64,000 nucleotides of DNA from Cloeon dipterum (GCF_949628265.1 NC_088787.1:35452844-35516843), one strand, 5' to 3'. Shown: positions 35,805-49,074, numbered from the stretch's first letter. Notes: generated from the sequence alone by a model not told the origin. Made by a program: numbers and translations.

Positions 35805-37942
35805 GGTCACGGCCGATTTGGGCAGAATTTCGGCTTATCATACATTGGCGAGGCGAAGTGTGTGTTGTTGTTTTTGTTGTTGCGAGACAGCTGATCTTGA
35901 GGCGAGGTGAATGACCGGGCCGCACTGGTGGGAAATTGGGATAGGTTAACGGTCGCCTCTGAGTGGCTGGAATTGTCACATGGTTTTGGAGCGTGAGAAA
36001 AGGAGCTAAGGATTTTTTATCGTTTTACTTAATTAAACATGAATTTTAAGTTCTATTTGGATTTAAAACGTATTTAATTTATTAAATATAATCATAAAAA
36101 GTAATAGCGACTAGACTAATTATTTTATTATCTCGTTCTATCTCAAGTACCAATTTATTGAGTCGTCCTCCGTTCTGCACACATGTGATGACCAGGCACC
36201 TGACGCACACTCACACTCACAAGGCAGAAAACCCAACTTTCAAGAGAAGAACGACAATTTTACGCAAAAAGCAGGTAAATTACAGCAGAAAATACGTGCA
36301 TTAATGAGAATTAATTGTTATACAGCAAAATTAGTTAACAAAAAATTTACAATTAACGCTGTGGCAAAATTACAGACCGTAATTTAACAAAACTTGAGCC
36401 AAATTCTCATAAAACTGCCACACTATTATTTAATTTTACTGTCAGAGAGCTACACACGGTTCCCCCTGAACGAATGGAGGCACAAATTTTTCCATTAGCA
36501 GAGAAAATATTCAAATTGCCCAAATTACTTTAAAGTAACCGCTGCTCCACATAATTTGGCCACGATATTTACTGGCATTCATTCCAAAAAGATTGCCACG
36601 ATTGAATTTACAAAACGTTTTATAATTTTCCTACTGTCGCGTGTTAATTAATAGCTCATTAATAAAGCTAAAAAGTTTTCTCTTCGATCCAGATCAGCGT
36701 AAATGGGTTCATAAAAATGAAATATTTGGCTCGGGAGTTGGCCCACCGCAAAGTTACTTTGAGAGAACTGCTCTCCAAGAAATATTGCAGTCGTTTAAAT
36801 CTCCATTCCAGGAGCTGTGTTATTTTTGTCCCAGGGACCGCGCAGTTCTTGAAACTTCGTTGACGTCCGAGCAGAATTAAAATCTACTGTTAAAAATTTG
36901 TTAAAATATATTTACAACGAAGAATTAAAATTAAGGGAGGAAAACCTCTTACGTATGGAGCTTGAATGTTTTCTCGCATCTTGAAGTAGATTTTCTTAAG
37001 CAGAGAAGGACCAAAAGAAAATTCTCATAATTTCTTCTCGTTGAGCAAGATGAATCGAAGGCCCGCAGAATTGTGTGTGTTTATCTGTGGTGCTCGACAC
37101 TCTTCCGTCCTCCAACTAACCGAGCGAGTTGATTTAATTTGCGATGACCTCATAAGACACGGAAAGGTCAAAGTTAAATTTTAATTTGTTTACTCAGAGC
37201 CTGCAAAATGCCATTATGACCTTGCGCTTATCATCCAAAAGGTCAAAGAGTGCGCGTCCTAAATATATTTGTAAGCTTTTTGGATGGGTTCATTTTAACT
37301 GATTTATATGGCAATCTTTTTATATCCATTTATTTCCTAGACACTAACGATAATGTGCATCATATGAAATATCTAATATCATTGTACAAAATTGATGGGA
37401 AACACTTTTTAATACTTAGGAATAAAATGAGAGTATATGTACTATTTTTACAATGTATCAAACGATACATATATCTATCCTATCTATATATAATTACAAA
37501 ATCGTAAATTGTACTATTAACAAAAAAGATGGAAACGTTTGTCTTTTTACATATGGAAATGACGACCATGCAAGATTAGTTTTCAAGAAAAGTTTCGCAT
37601 TGAAATTGTGATAAAGAAAATGAAATTGCGCGAACTTTAAAGAGGATTGAAACTACCGGAAAACCCCTCTTGCTTAAGATTAGAAGTTTGCAATGAGTAT
37701 TAATAGCAAAACGTAATATTTATTATAAATTTAAAAGTTAAGTTAGATATAAGATGGTGGGCCGAACTAAATGCCGAAACAATTGAAATCTATGTGATTT
37801 ATAATATATTAAATAAATTATATGCGGTGTGGCGTTAATTTTGCAGTTACCGCAAACTGCATTTGTGTTCAGGACGGCTCCGGTTGTCACTTTTATTAAA
37901 AAATCAAAAAGGTGATAAAAGATGATTCCGCACAGTGCTCTA
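35805..37942. other. intergenic between UHRF1 and SID-1-like gene 1
   Basis: The UHRF1 promoter lies at the left end; the 3' flank of the SID-1-like gene lies at the right. No supported exon. Several ORFs (36641, 37250) lack domains. Confidence 0.45.
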
Positions 37943-40900
37943 TTAGAAGAGAGCTGAAATCTGGTCACTCGGTACGTCATCAAGGTGTCTGTCGATGATG
38001 AACAAGAACTGCAAGCATAAATTAAATTATTAAACGTTTTATTTACATTTTTTAGCCTTTTATGTTCAGTTTTAAAGGGACACAAGTAAACTTACGAGAA
38101 AGTAAAAGAAGAGGCCGGGAGCAGACAAGAAGTGCCAGATGTCATGGTTGTCAAAGAAACCAAAGAGGACGCACTGTTTGTTTAAAGTCCTCGAGATAGC
38201 TGGCGGACTTTCCCAGTTGTTGCTGGTTTGCAGATAATAGGAGATTCCGAGAGCAAAAAAACCGGTGCTGAGAGCAAGGCAAACGCACGTTGCCACGATG
38301 AACCAGAAGCACTTCGATTTCCAAGGGGAGCGCTTCATGGTACTATTGTAGAACATATATTTTAGTTGAGACAAAATTCAGCAGCTGTTTTTTTCCATAG
38401 AAGTATATAGAAAAATAATCAGCTTGCTTTTCACCGAGGGAGCTGCATAAAATTAAATCCTTTAAAATTAAAAGATCTGCATGTCACTCTTTTGGCCTTA
38501 AATGTTTTTTTTAATTCATTGTGAAAATAGCGTGTATGAAGAATTATTTTCTTACCAAATTTCCGTGTCTTTCACGATCTTCAATGTAATGTAGACTCCA
38601 GATCCATAGGCCAAGTTTAAAATCAGCAAATACAATAGTACTGAGGTGCAGACTTGTGGACGTAATATATTAACAACGATGTCAAATGTAAGGTTGAACA
38701 GGAAAACTGAAACGTTTTTAAATTAAAAAGATTCAGAGCTTGGAAAATGTTAAAAAAAGATGTGAATTTTCTACTTACAAAACAATATTGTGCCTCTTCT
38801 ATACCAGGAACTTGACTCTTTCTTATATCGTTTGCAGTTCAAGTTTGACGAGTTTATCTTACAATTAAATGCTAAAAAGATAGTGCATGAAAAATGCATG
38901 ACGCTGAACACTGGCCAAAACCAGATTTTGGTGTCGAGTAGAACACCAAGCCAGCTAGAGACGCAGATGAATGACAGGAAAGAGTAGATCCATTTGCGCT
39001 CCTGTCGCGTGATGTCTGCGCGACGCTTTTGATATATCGCCAACATGCACAGCACTGCCATCACGTACATATAGATCGTATCTATAACACAAAGGGGTAT
39101 ATCTTAAAATGCGTGTTGAGGGCGTTGAGGCTGCGAAATTTTTTATCTATGGTACTGAACATTTTTTGGTAGTTCAAGGTCTATAAAAGAAAAACACGCG
39201 AAGTACCATGCAGTGAAGATGACTCAATCCCATTGATTAAGATAAGGCTCGCATACTCTCTGCTCTATGAGTCGTACATTCTTGCTTCTCCCTCCCCTTA
39301 AAACCATCTTTGGTGAAGTTTCTGAGCACACCAATCGATTGTTGAGAGTCAAATTAGGTAAAATGGCGATGTTTTCCGACCAAAAAGTGCAGCGTGACGT
39401 GCGAACTTTTTTTTCCCGCAAAAACAATATATTAACGTATTTGCGTGAAGTGCGCATGCGTCAGAGCTTGCTGGATCTGACAAAAAAGTCATTCCTACAG
39501 GCGGTCTCTGCAAGTGCTCAAACCAGCTCTGACGCATGCGCAGTTCTCGCATTCACGTTCATATTGTTTTGGCGGGAAAAAAGTTCGCACGTCGCGCTGC
39601 ACATTTTGGTCGGAAAATATCTCCATTCTACCTAATTTGACCCTCAGGAATCGATTGGTGTGCTCAGAAACTTCGTCAAAGACGGTCTTGATTAAGAACT
39701 TTACTAAAAGAAATAGGCAAAAACAAATTTACCTATTTGGAAGCTATAGCGGTTTGGGCACGTGTGGTAACAGGCGCTAAAGAAACCCTCAGCAAACAGA
39801 GACATGCCCATGGCGTAGTAGAGGCTGGACTGCAGTTGAACGCCATTTACATTACTTTCCCGGTGCAACAGCTTTACTATCAGAACGAAAATAACGCCCA
39901 AAATGCAATATCCGGCATTCGACACGACGTGGTTAAAGTCGATGATGCGCAACTTTGGGTGTGCGCAGTGGAAGTTGTAGTAGCATCTGGTGTCCTGTTT
40001 TCATTAAAGATGTTAGAAATTTGATATATGACGTTGTGACCTGTCAACAGGAACGATGACGTCACCGCGCTTTGGCACTATAATATGAGCTTATTGCCAC
40101 GAAAGAAATCAGAGAATCGCGGTCGCTGGAAAGGAGTCGTTATATATGGCGGCCAATTTTCGAGTCAAGATGGTGTTCATCGGAGCGCCAAGGCGCAGTG
40201 TGACGTCATCGTGGTTTAGACAGGGCAAGTCAGGGCAACTAAATGGTTTAATTTGTATAGTTCTTGCTCACCAAATAATCAAAATTGTTGATGTCTAGGT
40301 TGTACATCGCTATTGTGAGGGAGAATGGAACGCCATACAGAAACATGAAAACTATGATCCAAATAAATCTGCCCGGTGTGTCTGTACTGCTGTCCTCCGA
40401 TGGATTGCAATAACCGCTAAGCGAAATAATAATATTAACACAAACAGCTATGATTTTCCTAGCTTTCTAAAGAGTTACCTGCTTGGTTCTTCAGTTGTCA
40501 GAAAGCCATCTACACTTTTGCAACTTTCCTGACGCTGTATAGTAATTTTCGTGGTAATTTCATTACTTGTCTTGCTGCCAGTCCATGAACTTAATATTGA
40601 ATCTGAATTTTTCAAATTTTCAGTTTTTATCTAAGACTTGCATGGATAACATTACATCTTTTGAACCATTTTTCGTCTTCGATATCTCTGTTGATGTTAT
40701 TTATATTGAGATTTCTGGATCTACTCATCCTCATCCAATCTATGCTCTTCTCTATGGCTCTGCAAAGTGAACATTTAAAATTTGCCCAATGTTTTGGGGT
40801 TCTATACGGACTCAATTTTTGTAAAACTTGAAATAATGGCGACAGCAAAGATGCACAAAAATACGATTCCGAGTATCTCAATTATTCCTTCCGTGATCGC

Positions 40901-42049
40901 GACTCCTGAATTATTGTCATGGATGGTTATCGTTATATTCTTATGGTGAGACGTACTAGGAATCATCAATATCTGCGGAAATAACACATTTAGGGAGTTG
41001 ATTTTTATAATTTGTACAAATAAATACATTATTGTGCTCCGCTTTCCATTCTAGACCATAACACAAGGCGTCATTTGAGTGGACCACAACTCCAATGTAA
41101 AAGTAGCCCTTGGGAAATTTATCTCGCTATGTTGAATTGAATTATTTTTCTATCTTTTAATTCATGAAATGTATATAATACGTGTATCATCATTCCTCCT
41201 CGAGTCAACATGTTTTGCTTGAAGTCGCCAATCATATTGAAGCTACGGGTGACGTGACTGATCGGACACTATAAAAAACATAGCAAATGACCATATTTTT
41301 ATCTTATCGAAATAACTAATGATTATGATGAAAATGAGAATGGTTATTTAATTGTGACTAACTGATTTAGAAATGAAGAGTGTGGCACAGGACTCGGTTG
41401 TACTGATGGCTTCAATGAAGACGGTGATGGTGTTTGGTGGAAACTCAAACTTTAAGTATCTAAGCTGAAAAGGTGTGGCGCTGACGATCACTGGTATGCC
41501 GGTTGAGAATGCAAATGGGTCTTGCTGTTCAACTTGCAAGCTCACAAGTATTTTTTGTACACTGACTGACGAGATAAACACTAGGAGTGACGATGAGTCA
41601 CTCGAGTTAGAACAGAGTGGCATATCCAAGGTGCTTTGCTCCATTCCGCTAAAAACAAATTGTTTAATTGTAATCTGTGACGTGTTCGCTAATTATTCTA
41701 TAGTTACCCGACGTCTTGATAAGGGAGTACCCATGTAAATCGATCGCGTCCTTGATAAGCCGTGACAAACACAGGTTCGCTATCGTTGTTGTCTCTCCTA
41801 CTCGCGAAAATTTTCATAGGAGCTGTCTTGTTCTGCTGCGTTACATTTAATTTAATGTTTTGCATGAATTCAACAAGGGTTAAATGAACTTGCCTTGGAC
41901 GTGTTGTAGTTGACGATCATTGTGTGGTTTTGGTCTATCCATTGTTCGTAGTATTGTCCAAGGGTGCCTTTTACAGTTGCACCATTCAGTTGATGCCATG
42001 TTGTAAGGCATAGGAAGAAAATCAAAAAAGCAGATGGTTTGAATTGCAT
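37943..42049 (-). CDS. SID-1-like transmembrane protein, paralogue 1
   Basis: Signal peptide in exon 1 (MQFKPSAFLIFFLCLTTWHQL), then the SID-1 ectodomain pattern: DRFTWVLPYQDVG, YLKFEFPPNTITVF, CATLFISK, QNMLTRGGMMIH, GYFYIGVVVHSND. Multiple TM helices follow, with DFNHVVSNAGYCILGVIFV, YYAMGMSLFAEGFFSACYH and FGFFDNHDIWHFLSAP, the conserved family motifs. Clear exons: 41894-42049, 41708-41835, 41363-41648, 41182-41268, 41028-41126, 40808-40972, about 40265-40480, about 39728-40003, about 38777-39080, about 38555-38706, about 38095-38340, and 37943-about 38010. Some middle boundaries are approximate. Intron 1 begins AAG|GCAAGT, a likely GC donor. The family moves double-stranded RNA or cholesterol across membranes. 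Paralogue 2 starts at 55467. Confidence 0.85.
39298..39695. mobile_element. palindromic foldback element F, copy 3
   Basis: Bounded by TTAA at 39298-39301 and 39692-39695. It has the same arms as copies 1 and 5 and the same central orientation, and sits in an intron of SID-1-like gene 1. Confidence 0.88.
40053..40212. repeat. 160-bp MITE with CRE-like ends
   Basis: ACGATGACGTCAC at 40053-40065 and GTGACGTCATCGT at 40200-40212 are exact inverted complements. The homology runs on imperfectly (CGCGCTTTGGCAC versus GCGCCAAGGCGC). It lies in an intron of SID-1-like gene 1. Confidence 0.65.
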
Positions 42050-42751
42050 CGTCGTCACGCCTGTAAAAAAATCTTTTAAATTCCGTCCTGTGAATTATCT
42101 TATCAGTTAGCAAAGACACCATTTTATTGAAGTCCAGTGGCGCCTTCAGTGCTGACGAGCCTTTCAATGACAGATACTTTTGCAAAGACCTCAAACGACC
42201 TATTGGAATAAATTCACAGAAAGCAGCACTTCGAAACTTTCTGCAACAAAGCCTTGTGTATGCACTCGTAATGTGAGAATCTGAGCATTTTATTGTTGTA
42301 TGGAGGTTGAGCACGAGACGATTTGCACCTACTTTTGGCTTTCTTGTCATATAGCAATTACGCCATATGTTAATCTTTCGCGATATTGGTAAGCAGAGTT
42401 TTCCCGCTATCAGGTGGTTGCTTGTCTCAAAAGAGATTGCAACCGTCTAGAAGTCTAAATCTGAGAAAAAGTCTATGACTTTCTAGTTTTTAGGGAAAAT
42501 CTGTAGGGATACCTATACACTTTTCTGTCAAACATTTATCATTTCAACACACAAATCACGCAACAGACGAGCCAATATAAACGGACGCAACACATTTCAA
42601 AAGAGAGAATTCCTGCAACCGCCAAGAAGACGACCGGACCAGTCCTGAGGACAGTTATAGTTAGAGTTAACTTATTCTTTTACAACATCTTTTAGAATTA
42701 TGTTAATCGTTTTGGTTAATTCCTCTTTGGAGTTACAACTTGTCCTCTAGA
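42050..42751. other. upstream of SID-1-like gene 1
   Basis: No exon supported; the promoter of the minus-strand SID-1-like gene should be here. Confidence 0.4.
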
Positions 42752-42873
42752 CCCGGTAAAATTGCGCAACTTTTAACAACCAAACGCGAATTTTCTTGTT
42801 GCAAGAAAAGGACAACAATCAATTCGACAGTAAAAACTTGGGTGTTTGTTGAACGTTGCGCAATTTTACCGGG
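42752..42873. repeat. 122-bp hairpin MITE
   Basis: Perfect 19-bp terminal inverted repeats (CCCGGTAAAATTGCGCAAC at left, its complement at right). Pairing continues with mismatches (AACAACCAAAC versus GGTGTTTGTT) and with an inner TTGTTGC/GACAACAA pair. Too short to code for anything. Confidence 0.75.
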
Positions 42874-42909
42874 ACCAGGATGAACTATAATTTCGTGTAT
42901 TTAAATATG

Positions 42910-43770
42910 TTATAATTTATTAAGCAAAAATGAACGCACACAACAAGTGACTGCATTAAATCTGGTGGTGTCCCACAGTGATAAACCTCCACACTCTTTC
43001 CATGCACACATGCACGAAAAACCTGAGTATATATTTGGGATATGACAGTAAAAGAAGGTGAAATATATGAAATTATATCTACCTGAATAGTGTGGACGTT
43101 CTGGACCACAGGATTGCGAGAGTGAATGCGAAATAATCATTAGTGGGCAGCCTTTTATAATACTTAGTTGTTTATTTAATCCTTATCTGTTTACATGAGA
43201 TTAAAAATTTCGACATATTGCGAACCATAGAGAGACTTTCGATAAAGTCTTAATTTTTCACGAGTGGTCAACCAATGACCATCATCGTGATTTTTAGCTA
43301 TGCTGCTGATAACAAAGCTGCAAATTTCTTTTACAATTAATTTTCACGTTATATGAATTTGAACATTTCATCAAAGTCTGATTGTGAAACCCATGACGCT
43401 TAAAAGTTTTGTCAAAGATTTATTATAGCTGCTAAATCAGAAATAAATCATTTTCAAATAGACTGCACTCCCAAATTTGCCACAGGGGAAAAACAAAGGT
43501 TGGCCTATCTATTTGAAAATAACTAAATCACACTATTTGGTTTTCTTTTCCTTATTTTTTCATTTAAAAAAATTATAACTCGCGTCAGGCAAGTCATTGG
43601 CTTGTTCTCTGCAGCGCTTACCTGGCACCACCTTCAACGGCGGTGGTGCACTGTGGTCATTGCTGCCGATTGTGAACTGTGGCTCAATCTTTATAGGTAA
43701 AATGGTTTCTGCGTCACACCAATGATAGGTATATCGGCAATAAGATTGAGATTTTTCTCGGAACAATAGA
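42910..43770 (-). CDS. possible small cysteine-rich gene (tentative)
   Basis: Three candidate exons are phase-compatible: about 43610-43766 (YCRYTYHWCDAETILP, ending in a strong G|GTAAGC donor), about 43085-43152 (SQSCGPERPHYSG, TTCAG|GTAGAT donor) and 42910-43034 (FSCMCAWKECGGLSLWD, stop, AATAAA overlapping the stop). The joined peptide would be rich in cysteines. No start codon is seen in the first exon, and a TATAAAAG before the second could mean that piece starts independently. No family recognised. Confidence 0.25.
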
Positions 43771-45706
43771 AATTAACATCAAGTATATCTAATCAGCTAT
43801 TGCATGTAGACTATTATAATAACTTCGAGCTCTCAGATTCGATCATTCTGGCGATCCTCTGCTTCGACCAAAGTCGAAAGTTAACATAACGTCATTAACG
43901 TGTTGAAATTAATGAAAAAGATAATGTCTATTAGTCATTCATGTGCTACAAAGCTTTTGCATAATACTTTAATACAATCAGAGCGATGTTTCGGGTCGAT
44001 TACGGGCTGATTAGCACCTTCATTTGAGTCTCTTGCATTGCAAAGACGAGTCTATTCGGATTTCAGAAGATTGCGAAAGCTTACCGACTCGCTACTTTTG
44101 CATGCGCAAAAGAATTTCACACGGGACAAAATACAAAATGTCTAGCGTTTCTATAAAAGACCAAGCAAGACCTATGGTCCTTTCCTTGACTTTGACTATT
44201 CCTCTAATAAGGCTAATTAATGCTGATCGTTCGCAAATGTTTTTTTGGGCGTAAGTTTCCAATCCCTAATTATTTTTTAGCTCTTTATTTACTGCGCAAA
44301 TATGAAATCATGGCGATTGCACAAGAAAATGTAACTTAGTGAGTCATCAGTCAACGTCAACACCGTCGGCTTGTTGCATGGTTAAATTAATCTCTATATA
44401 TGGACATGCGGTGTGTATATAAGCGACGAAATTGCAAGATCAAATGAAAAGCACTCTATTATAGTATTTGCCGGTGTCGAAATTTTTGCTGATTAACAAA
44501 TCAAACTTTCTATTATTAGTAGATTAGAATTATATATTCTTATCTTAGGCTTGAGATGATTCGTTCCGGAATTGATAATTTAGCATAATTTACTTCTGGC
44601 GGTGTAGGAATTAGCCAAACACAGACGACAGACGCGACTGAAAAATGGTGGGCAGGCAGCCTGTGACACACCGGCGTCCAGCAGGCTGCGAATTAATTGT
44701 AAGAACGATAAGCGCTCTGGAAGATAAATAAATGATAACGTTCTTTGCAGCATTTTCTCGCGATAAATATGTCTAGTTCAGGGTACAATAGACAGGCTAT
44801 TTTTTGCTAGAAAATCAAATCCAGCTCTATGATTAAATTAAAAAACCACAAGCAGAAAATTATAAAATAATCATCATTTGAATAGTTGTGATATGCTGCC
44901 ACTGACTGAGTTTATTTAGATCAATTTGATTTTTCTCGGCCTGCTGATCGTGATATTCACGAGCATGCGCTTTCGAAATTTGCCCTGTCAACGTCATCTC
45001 ACGGGGGTTGCATGAAGAACAATGATAATATTTAATGCTTTATATAAAAAAACTTAAGCGTCTTAAGACGCGATGATACATTTATTTTGTATTCATAGTG
45101 CGAAGCGCAGCATGCAAATATTTGTAATGTGTTGACCCAGACGCATATATAGAGCGAATTCCATTGCTTGAGGAGTGAAGGCGTGGAGGGATGCATTGTT
45201 TTTCCTTTTTATTTGAGCATATAATATGCATCGCTGCCGGCCGCTCTAGAACATGCATAAAATTCTTCAGAATCGAGCGAGGTTAAATTCCAAGCGCGCC
45301 AAAACCAAGAATGCATTGAACGAGTCTACCACTCACGTGTGAAGAGTACACTAAGGAGGTAAGCTTTATGTCTCTTAAAAAAGGCCAAAAATCAACTTCT
45401 CACCGCAAAAGTTGCGCAGAAAATTTAGCAAACATTTTTTATATAGTCAAACGCCAAGGCATTCAAATCCTTTTGAAAGTTAGAGAGTTCTTTTACTCAG
45501 CCTTTTTAACTCCGATTCTCACACTCCAACAAAAGACCAGACTCACGGTTGTGCGTCTGCGCGGTGTGTCATCGCTCTGCTCCACTAGTCCACTGTCTTC
45601 GTGTCTTCCGCGCATCGCTGCATGCTGCATTTTCTGTTCTTTGAGAATTTTCTCCATTCTCCAGAATCATCGATATAGACAGTCTATTGAAAAGATTTGG
45701 TAGAAA
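43771..45706. other. gene-free stretch upstream of zinc-finger gene
   Basis: AT-rich. TATA-like TATATAAG lies at 44416-44423 and CATATATAG at about 45163. A noncoding exon may end at about 45357 (GGAG|GTAAGC). These may be promoters of the plus-strand zinc-finger gene. Confidence 0.35.
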
Positions 45707-47020
45707 ATGAAAGTGCCGGCGTGCCTTCTTTGCCGGCGCTTGACCACGGACGGTTCTGTGTCCGCCTCGCAGGTGGACAAACAGAAACTGAAATTCTTTT
45801 TCGCTCATTTGTACGAGGAGAAATTACAGGAGGTCGACGACACTGATCGCATTTGTTATTTCTGCATCTGGAGAGCACAGTGAGCATCGCAGTAAAATGT
45901 TAGTCTTATTAATTTAATCTCTTTATGTTTTGAAATTTTCAGGAGAGATTCTTATATACGCCAGGACATATTTTTTACGATGGCCTGGTGGCCAACAAGA
46001 CTGGAAATGGACGCGTCCGCTAAGGTTTTGAGGAAGTACTTCATGGGTGTGTATATAGTGATTTCCTTTGAATTTTCTTACATGACAAATTGTACAAATT
46101 TCCAGAGGAGAAAATTGAGCAGAGCTGGGTAAAACTAAAATTGGAGTATATTGATGTGCCGAAATGCGAACTGAACGACAGCGTAGATGATGAAATGAAA
46201 GAGAAAGATGTTCCTGAACACAGCAGCAGGTAATTTATTTCAAAATTTGAAAAATAAGACATAACTGACCATTTTTTTCACAAACCTCTGGTTTTAAGTG
46301 CACTAAAATCAGGTTTTTTTAACTTTACCGGTTACGCCCCCTTTTTTGAGCAAATAAAATTAGTTGTTACTTCCGGGGTGAGAACAATTATGAAAATTTA
46401 TAGTAAGAAGATAAAAATAGTCCTTCTGAGCTCGAAAGTCGTTTCTTTTTTTCAAAAATTTCAGATTTTCGAAAGGGGTGTACGCCTGGCCAGATTAAAA
46501 TTCACCAGTTGATAGTATACAGCGTCATTAAATTACATTTCCTAATTTTTTCCTTTCTCAAATTAACAATTTCCGCACAAAATTCGTCTGGCTGTTAGAT
46601 GACCTTTAAAATATTTTGGGAGAATCGAAATACCCAAAAATCAAAATCATTTTTAGGAAGAACGTTCCGATGATTCATCCCAGGTTCAACCTTGAGGCAA
46701 AGCTGCAGCCGCGTCAGAGAAGGGCGAAAGGGCAGTGCCTGGAGTGCCCGTACTCGACGAAGTATGCGTCGCACCTGCGAATGCACGTGGCTCGCATTCA
46801 CATGCCGCTCACGCTGCGCTGCGACTTGTGCACCAGCATGTTCGCCATTCCGCAGACCCTGAATCAACACATGAGAAACGTTCACACGTTCAGGAAGTGC
46901 TCTTTGTGCAAGCAAGACGTCACCAACGGAGGCTTCGGGGAGCACAAGAAGCGGCGAAAGTGCCGCAAATGCAATGCCGAGTTCGCGTGCGCTGGTCTGA
47001 ACCGAAATCATCTACACTAA
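45707..47020 (+). CDS. ZAD-like / C2H2 zinc-finger protein, 254 aa
   Basis: Four exons (45707-45879, 45943-46046, 46106-46229, 46657-47020) give 255 codons. Near the N-terminus CLLC (residues 6-9) and CYFC (about 50-53) form a four-cysteine module resembling the insect ZAD dimerisation domain, though shorter. After an acidic linker come C2H2 fingers CLECPYSTKYASHLRMHVARIH and CDLCTSMF..LNQHMRNVH, then a degenerate finger CSLCKQDVTNGG and a CRKC pair. Insect ZAD zinc-finger proteins are usually nuclear DNA-binding regulators. Basic linkers (QPRQRRAKGQ) fit nuclear location. Individual targets unknown. Confidence 0.75.
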
Positions 47021-47366
47021 TATTTCCCTGTGCTTTATATTATTTGTTGATTTAGATTTGCTTTCCTAAAAATTGAGGAAATTTTACTCGTGAACTATTT
47101 TAATTTCCGAAAAATCGGGTGAAGGACCTTCTCTCTGTGCAAAAAGTAGGAATATATATTTAAACTTGTCGCAATTAAACCGTTTGACGAGCTGCAATAT
47201 TTTTAGGAATAAAAGAGTCGAACGAATAAACAGGAACAAGCATGCCGTTTAATTTTTAGGTAAATATCCTAAATCTTTTTGGTCACATCTGCTGTTGAAA
47301 ATCCATAATATGAAAATTATACCAAGCTTAGGGAGTCTGAAAAATCACATTTTAGTGCTTTTGCTG

Positions 47367-47754
47367 TTAAAGACAATCTTTGACGAAGTTTTCGAGCACA
47401 CCAATCGATTCCTGAGGGTCAAATTAGGTAAAAATAATGTTTTTCCCAACCGAAAAGTCCAGCGCGACGTGCGAACTTTTTCCCGCCAAAAAAGTAAATG
47501 AGAGAGCTGCGCATGCGTGAGAGCTGGTTTGAGCACTTGCAGAGAGACCGCTTGTGCGAATGACTTCTTTGTCAGATCCAGCCAGCTCTGACGCACGCGC
47601 ACCTCTCGCAAATAGGTTCATATTGTTTTGGCGGGAAAAAAGTTCGCACGTCGCGTTGGACTTAAAGGGCGGGAAAAATGTCCATTATTTTACCTATTTC
47701 GACCCTCAGGAATCGATTGGTGTGCTCAGAAACGTTGTCAAAGACGGTCTTTAA
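47367..47754. mobile_element. palindromic foldback element F, copy 4
   Basis: TTAA at 47367-47370 and 47751-47754, arms as in copy 2. Located in the short intergenic gap between the zinc-finger gene and the first PARP gene. Confidence 0.9.
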
Positions 47755-47980
47755 TTATTGTGCCGAAAATATTTATAATCCTACTATAAAGATAATATTA
47801 ATGCAGAGCTATAATAATAATATTCGTGGTTTTATATGGCAGTCCATTTAGCCGCAAATTAAGAGATAAAAAATCGATAAGATACCGAGAGATTGCCACA
47901 AACAACGCATTAATATATGCTCTCTCCACATTTATCTGCGTGCAGTCGGTATTATTGGCGGATGTTTTCACCTTTTCCCC

Positions 47981-49074
47981 ATGCAGCAGCGCCAGGGGCA
48001 GAGTGGTGGCCAGCTTCCACAGCCACTCCACCCCAAAAACCCCTTCGGACCGTCGCCACCTAAAACAGCATCTTATTCGGCTCACAAACCCCTGCTGTCG
48101 TCAGCTGCACGCCCTCCACCTTTATTGTCCTTATTAGGAAGCCACCCCTCTTCTTCGCCAAATCAGTACTTTTTCAACCACCCTTCCCTGTTATTACTTC
48201 CTTCTTATCCCTTATTCCAAAACGGGCCCCTTTTATCCTGGGTGGAAATCCGCATCCCCTTAAAACCCAGCCCTCCTCAGAACACCCTCCGCCCTGCTCC
48301 CTCTATCTCCTTACAATTAGGAAAAGCTCTAGACCTTCCTCTCCCTTCCCCTCCTTCGTGCCGGCACCCTGACTGCATCGCCAACTGGCGAGGAAAAATT
48401 AACGGCAGGGCAGTAGTTAAATCGCCAACTAAAACCTTCCTGCAGGCCTACCCTACCGGCAGGTTGTGCGACGAGGAGCTGCAGAGTCTGCTTCCGCTCG
48501 ACTGGTCTCCCACGTGCGTCCACGACTTCCGACGCTTCGGCCTCGTCAGGGTGCCCCTGCCGCCAGGTTACGAGTGCGTCGTCCACAGCCTCAACATGCA
48601 GCTGGGCGGAGAAAGGGTCAGGGCCGTCGAAAAGGTGACAAAAATTTATTTCAGACGGCGCGGTTTGTTTGGTATTTTATTCTTCAGGTGGAGAACCCGT
48701 ACCAGTTCCTGCTGTACCAATTGAAGATGATGGAGGGTGATGGGGGCCTGGAAAGGGTGTTGTTCCACGGGACAAGCTACGCCAACATCCTGTCCATCAC
48801 CAGGGACAACCTGAATTGGCGCCTGGCGGGAAGCAGGGTGGGCCACCGCCACGGCCTCGGCGTCTACTTCTCCACGAGCGCCTCATTCTGCCTCAGGTTC
48901 GGCAGGCAAAGTCGGTGCTTCCTGGTGGCCAGGGTGCCGGTCGGCGCCATCTCCAGGGGCTCTTCCACAACACGCCTGCCTGGCCCGAGTGCAGACGCCA
49001 CCGGAGATGGAAGACACACCGTCGTCAAGTACCACGACCACGAGTTTTATCCGCAATACGTCGTCCACTTTTGA
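47981..49074 (+). CDS. PARP-catalytic-domain protein 1, 346 aa
   Basis: Two exons (47981-48634, 48688-49074; phase 0). The first 140 residues are low-complexity Pro/Ser-rich (start MQQRQGQSGGQLPQPLHP). The rest is a PARP-type ADP-ribosyltransferase: NPYQFLLYQLK, LFHGTSYANI (NAD-binding His), NWRLAGSRVGHRHGLGVYFS (catalytic-pocket Tyr), FLVARVPVG, RLPGPSADATGDG and YHDHEFYPQYVVHF. The closing strand has YPQYV where poly-ADP-ribosylating members carry Glu (YPEYL, YNEYI), so mono-ADP-ribosylation or loss of activity is more likely than polymer synthesis. PARP12/TIPARP-like members often act in stress or antiviral responses; that role is inferred. The tandem neighbour at 49414 is a paralogue. Confidence 0.8.

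Noticed and set aside
36641-37507. ORFs in the UHRF1/SID-1 intergenic region
   Set aside because: Short, AT-rich composition, no domains or splice context.
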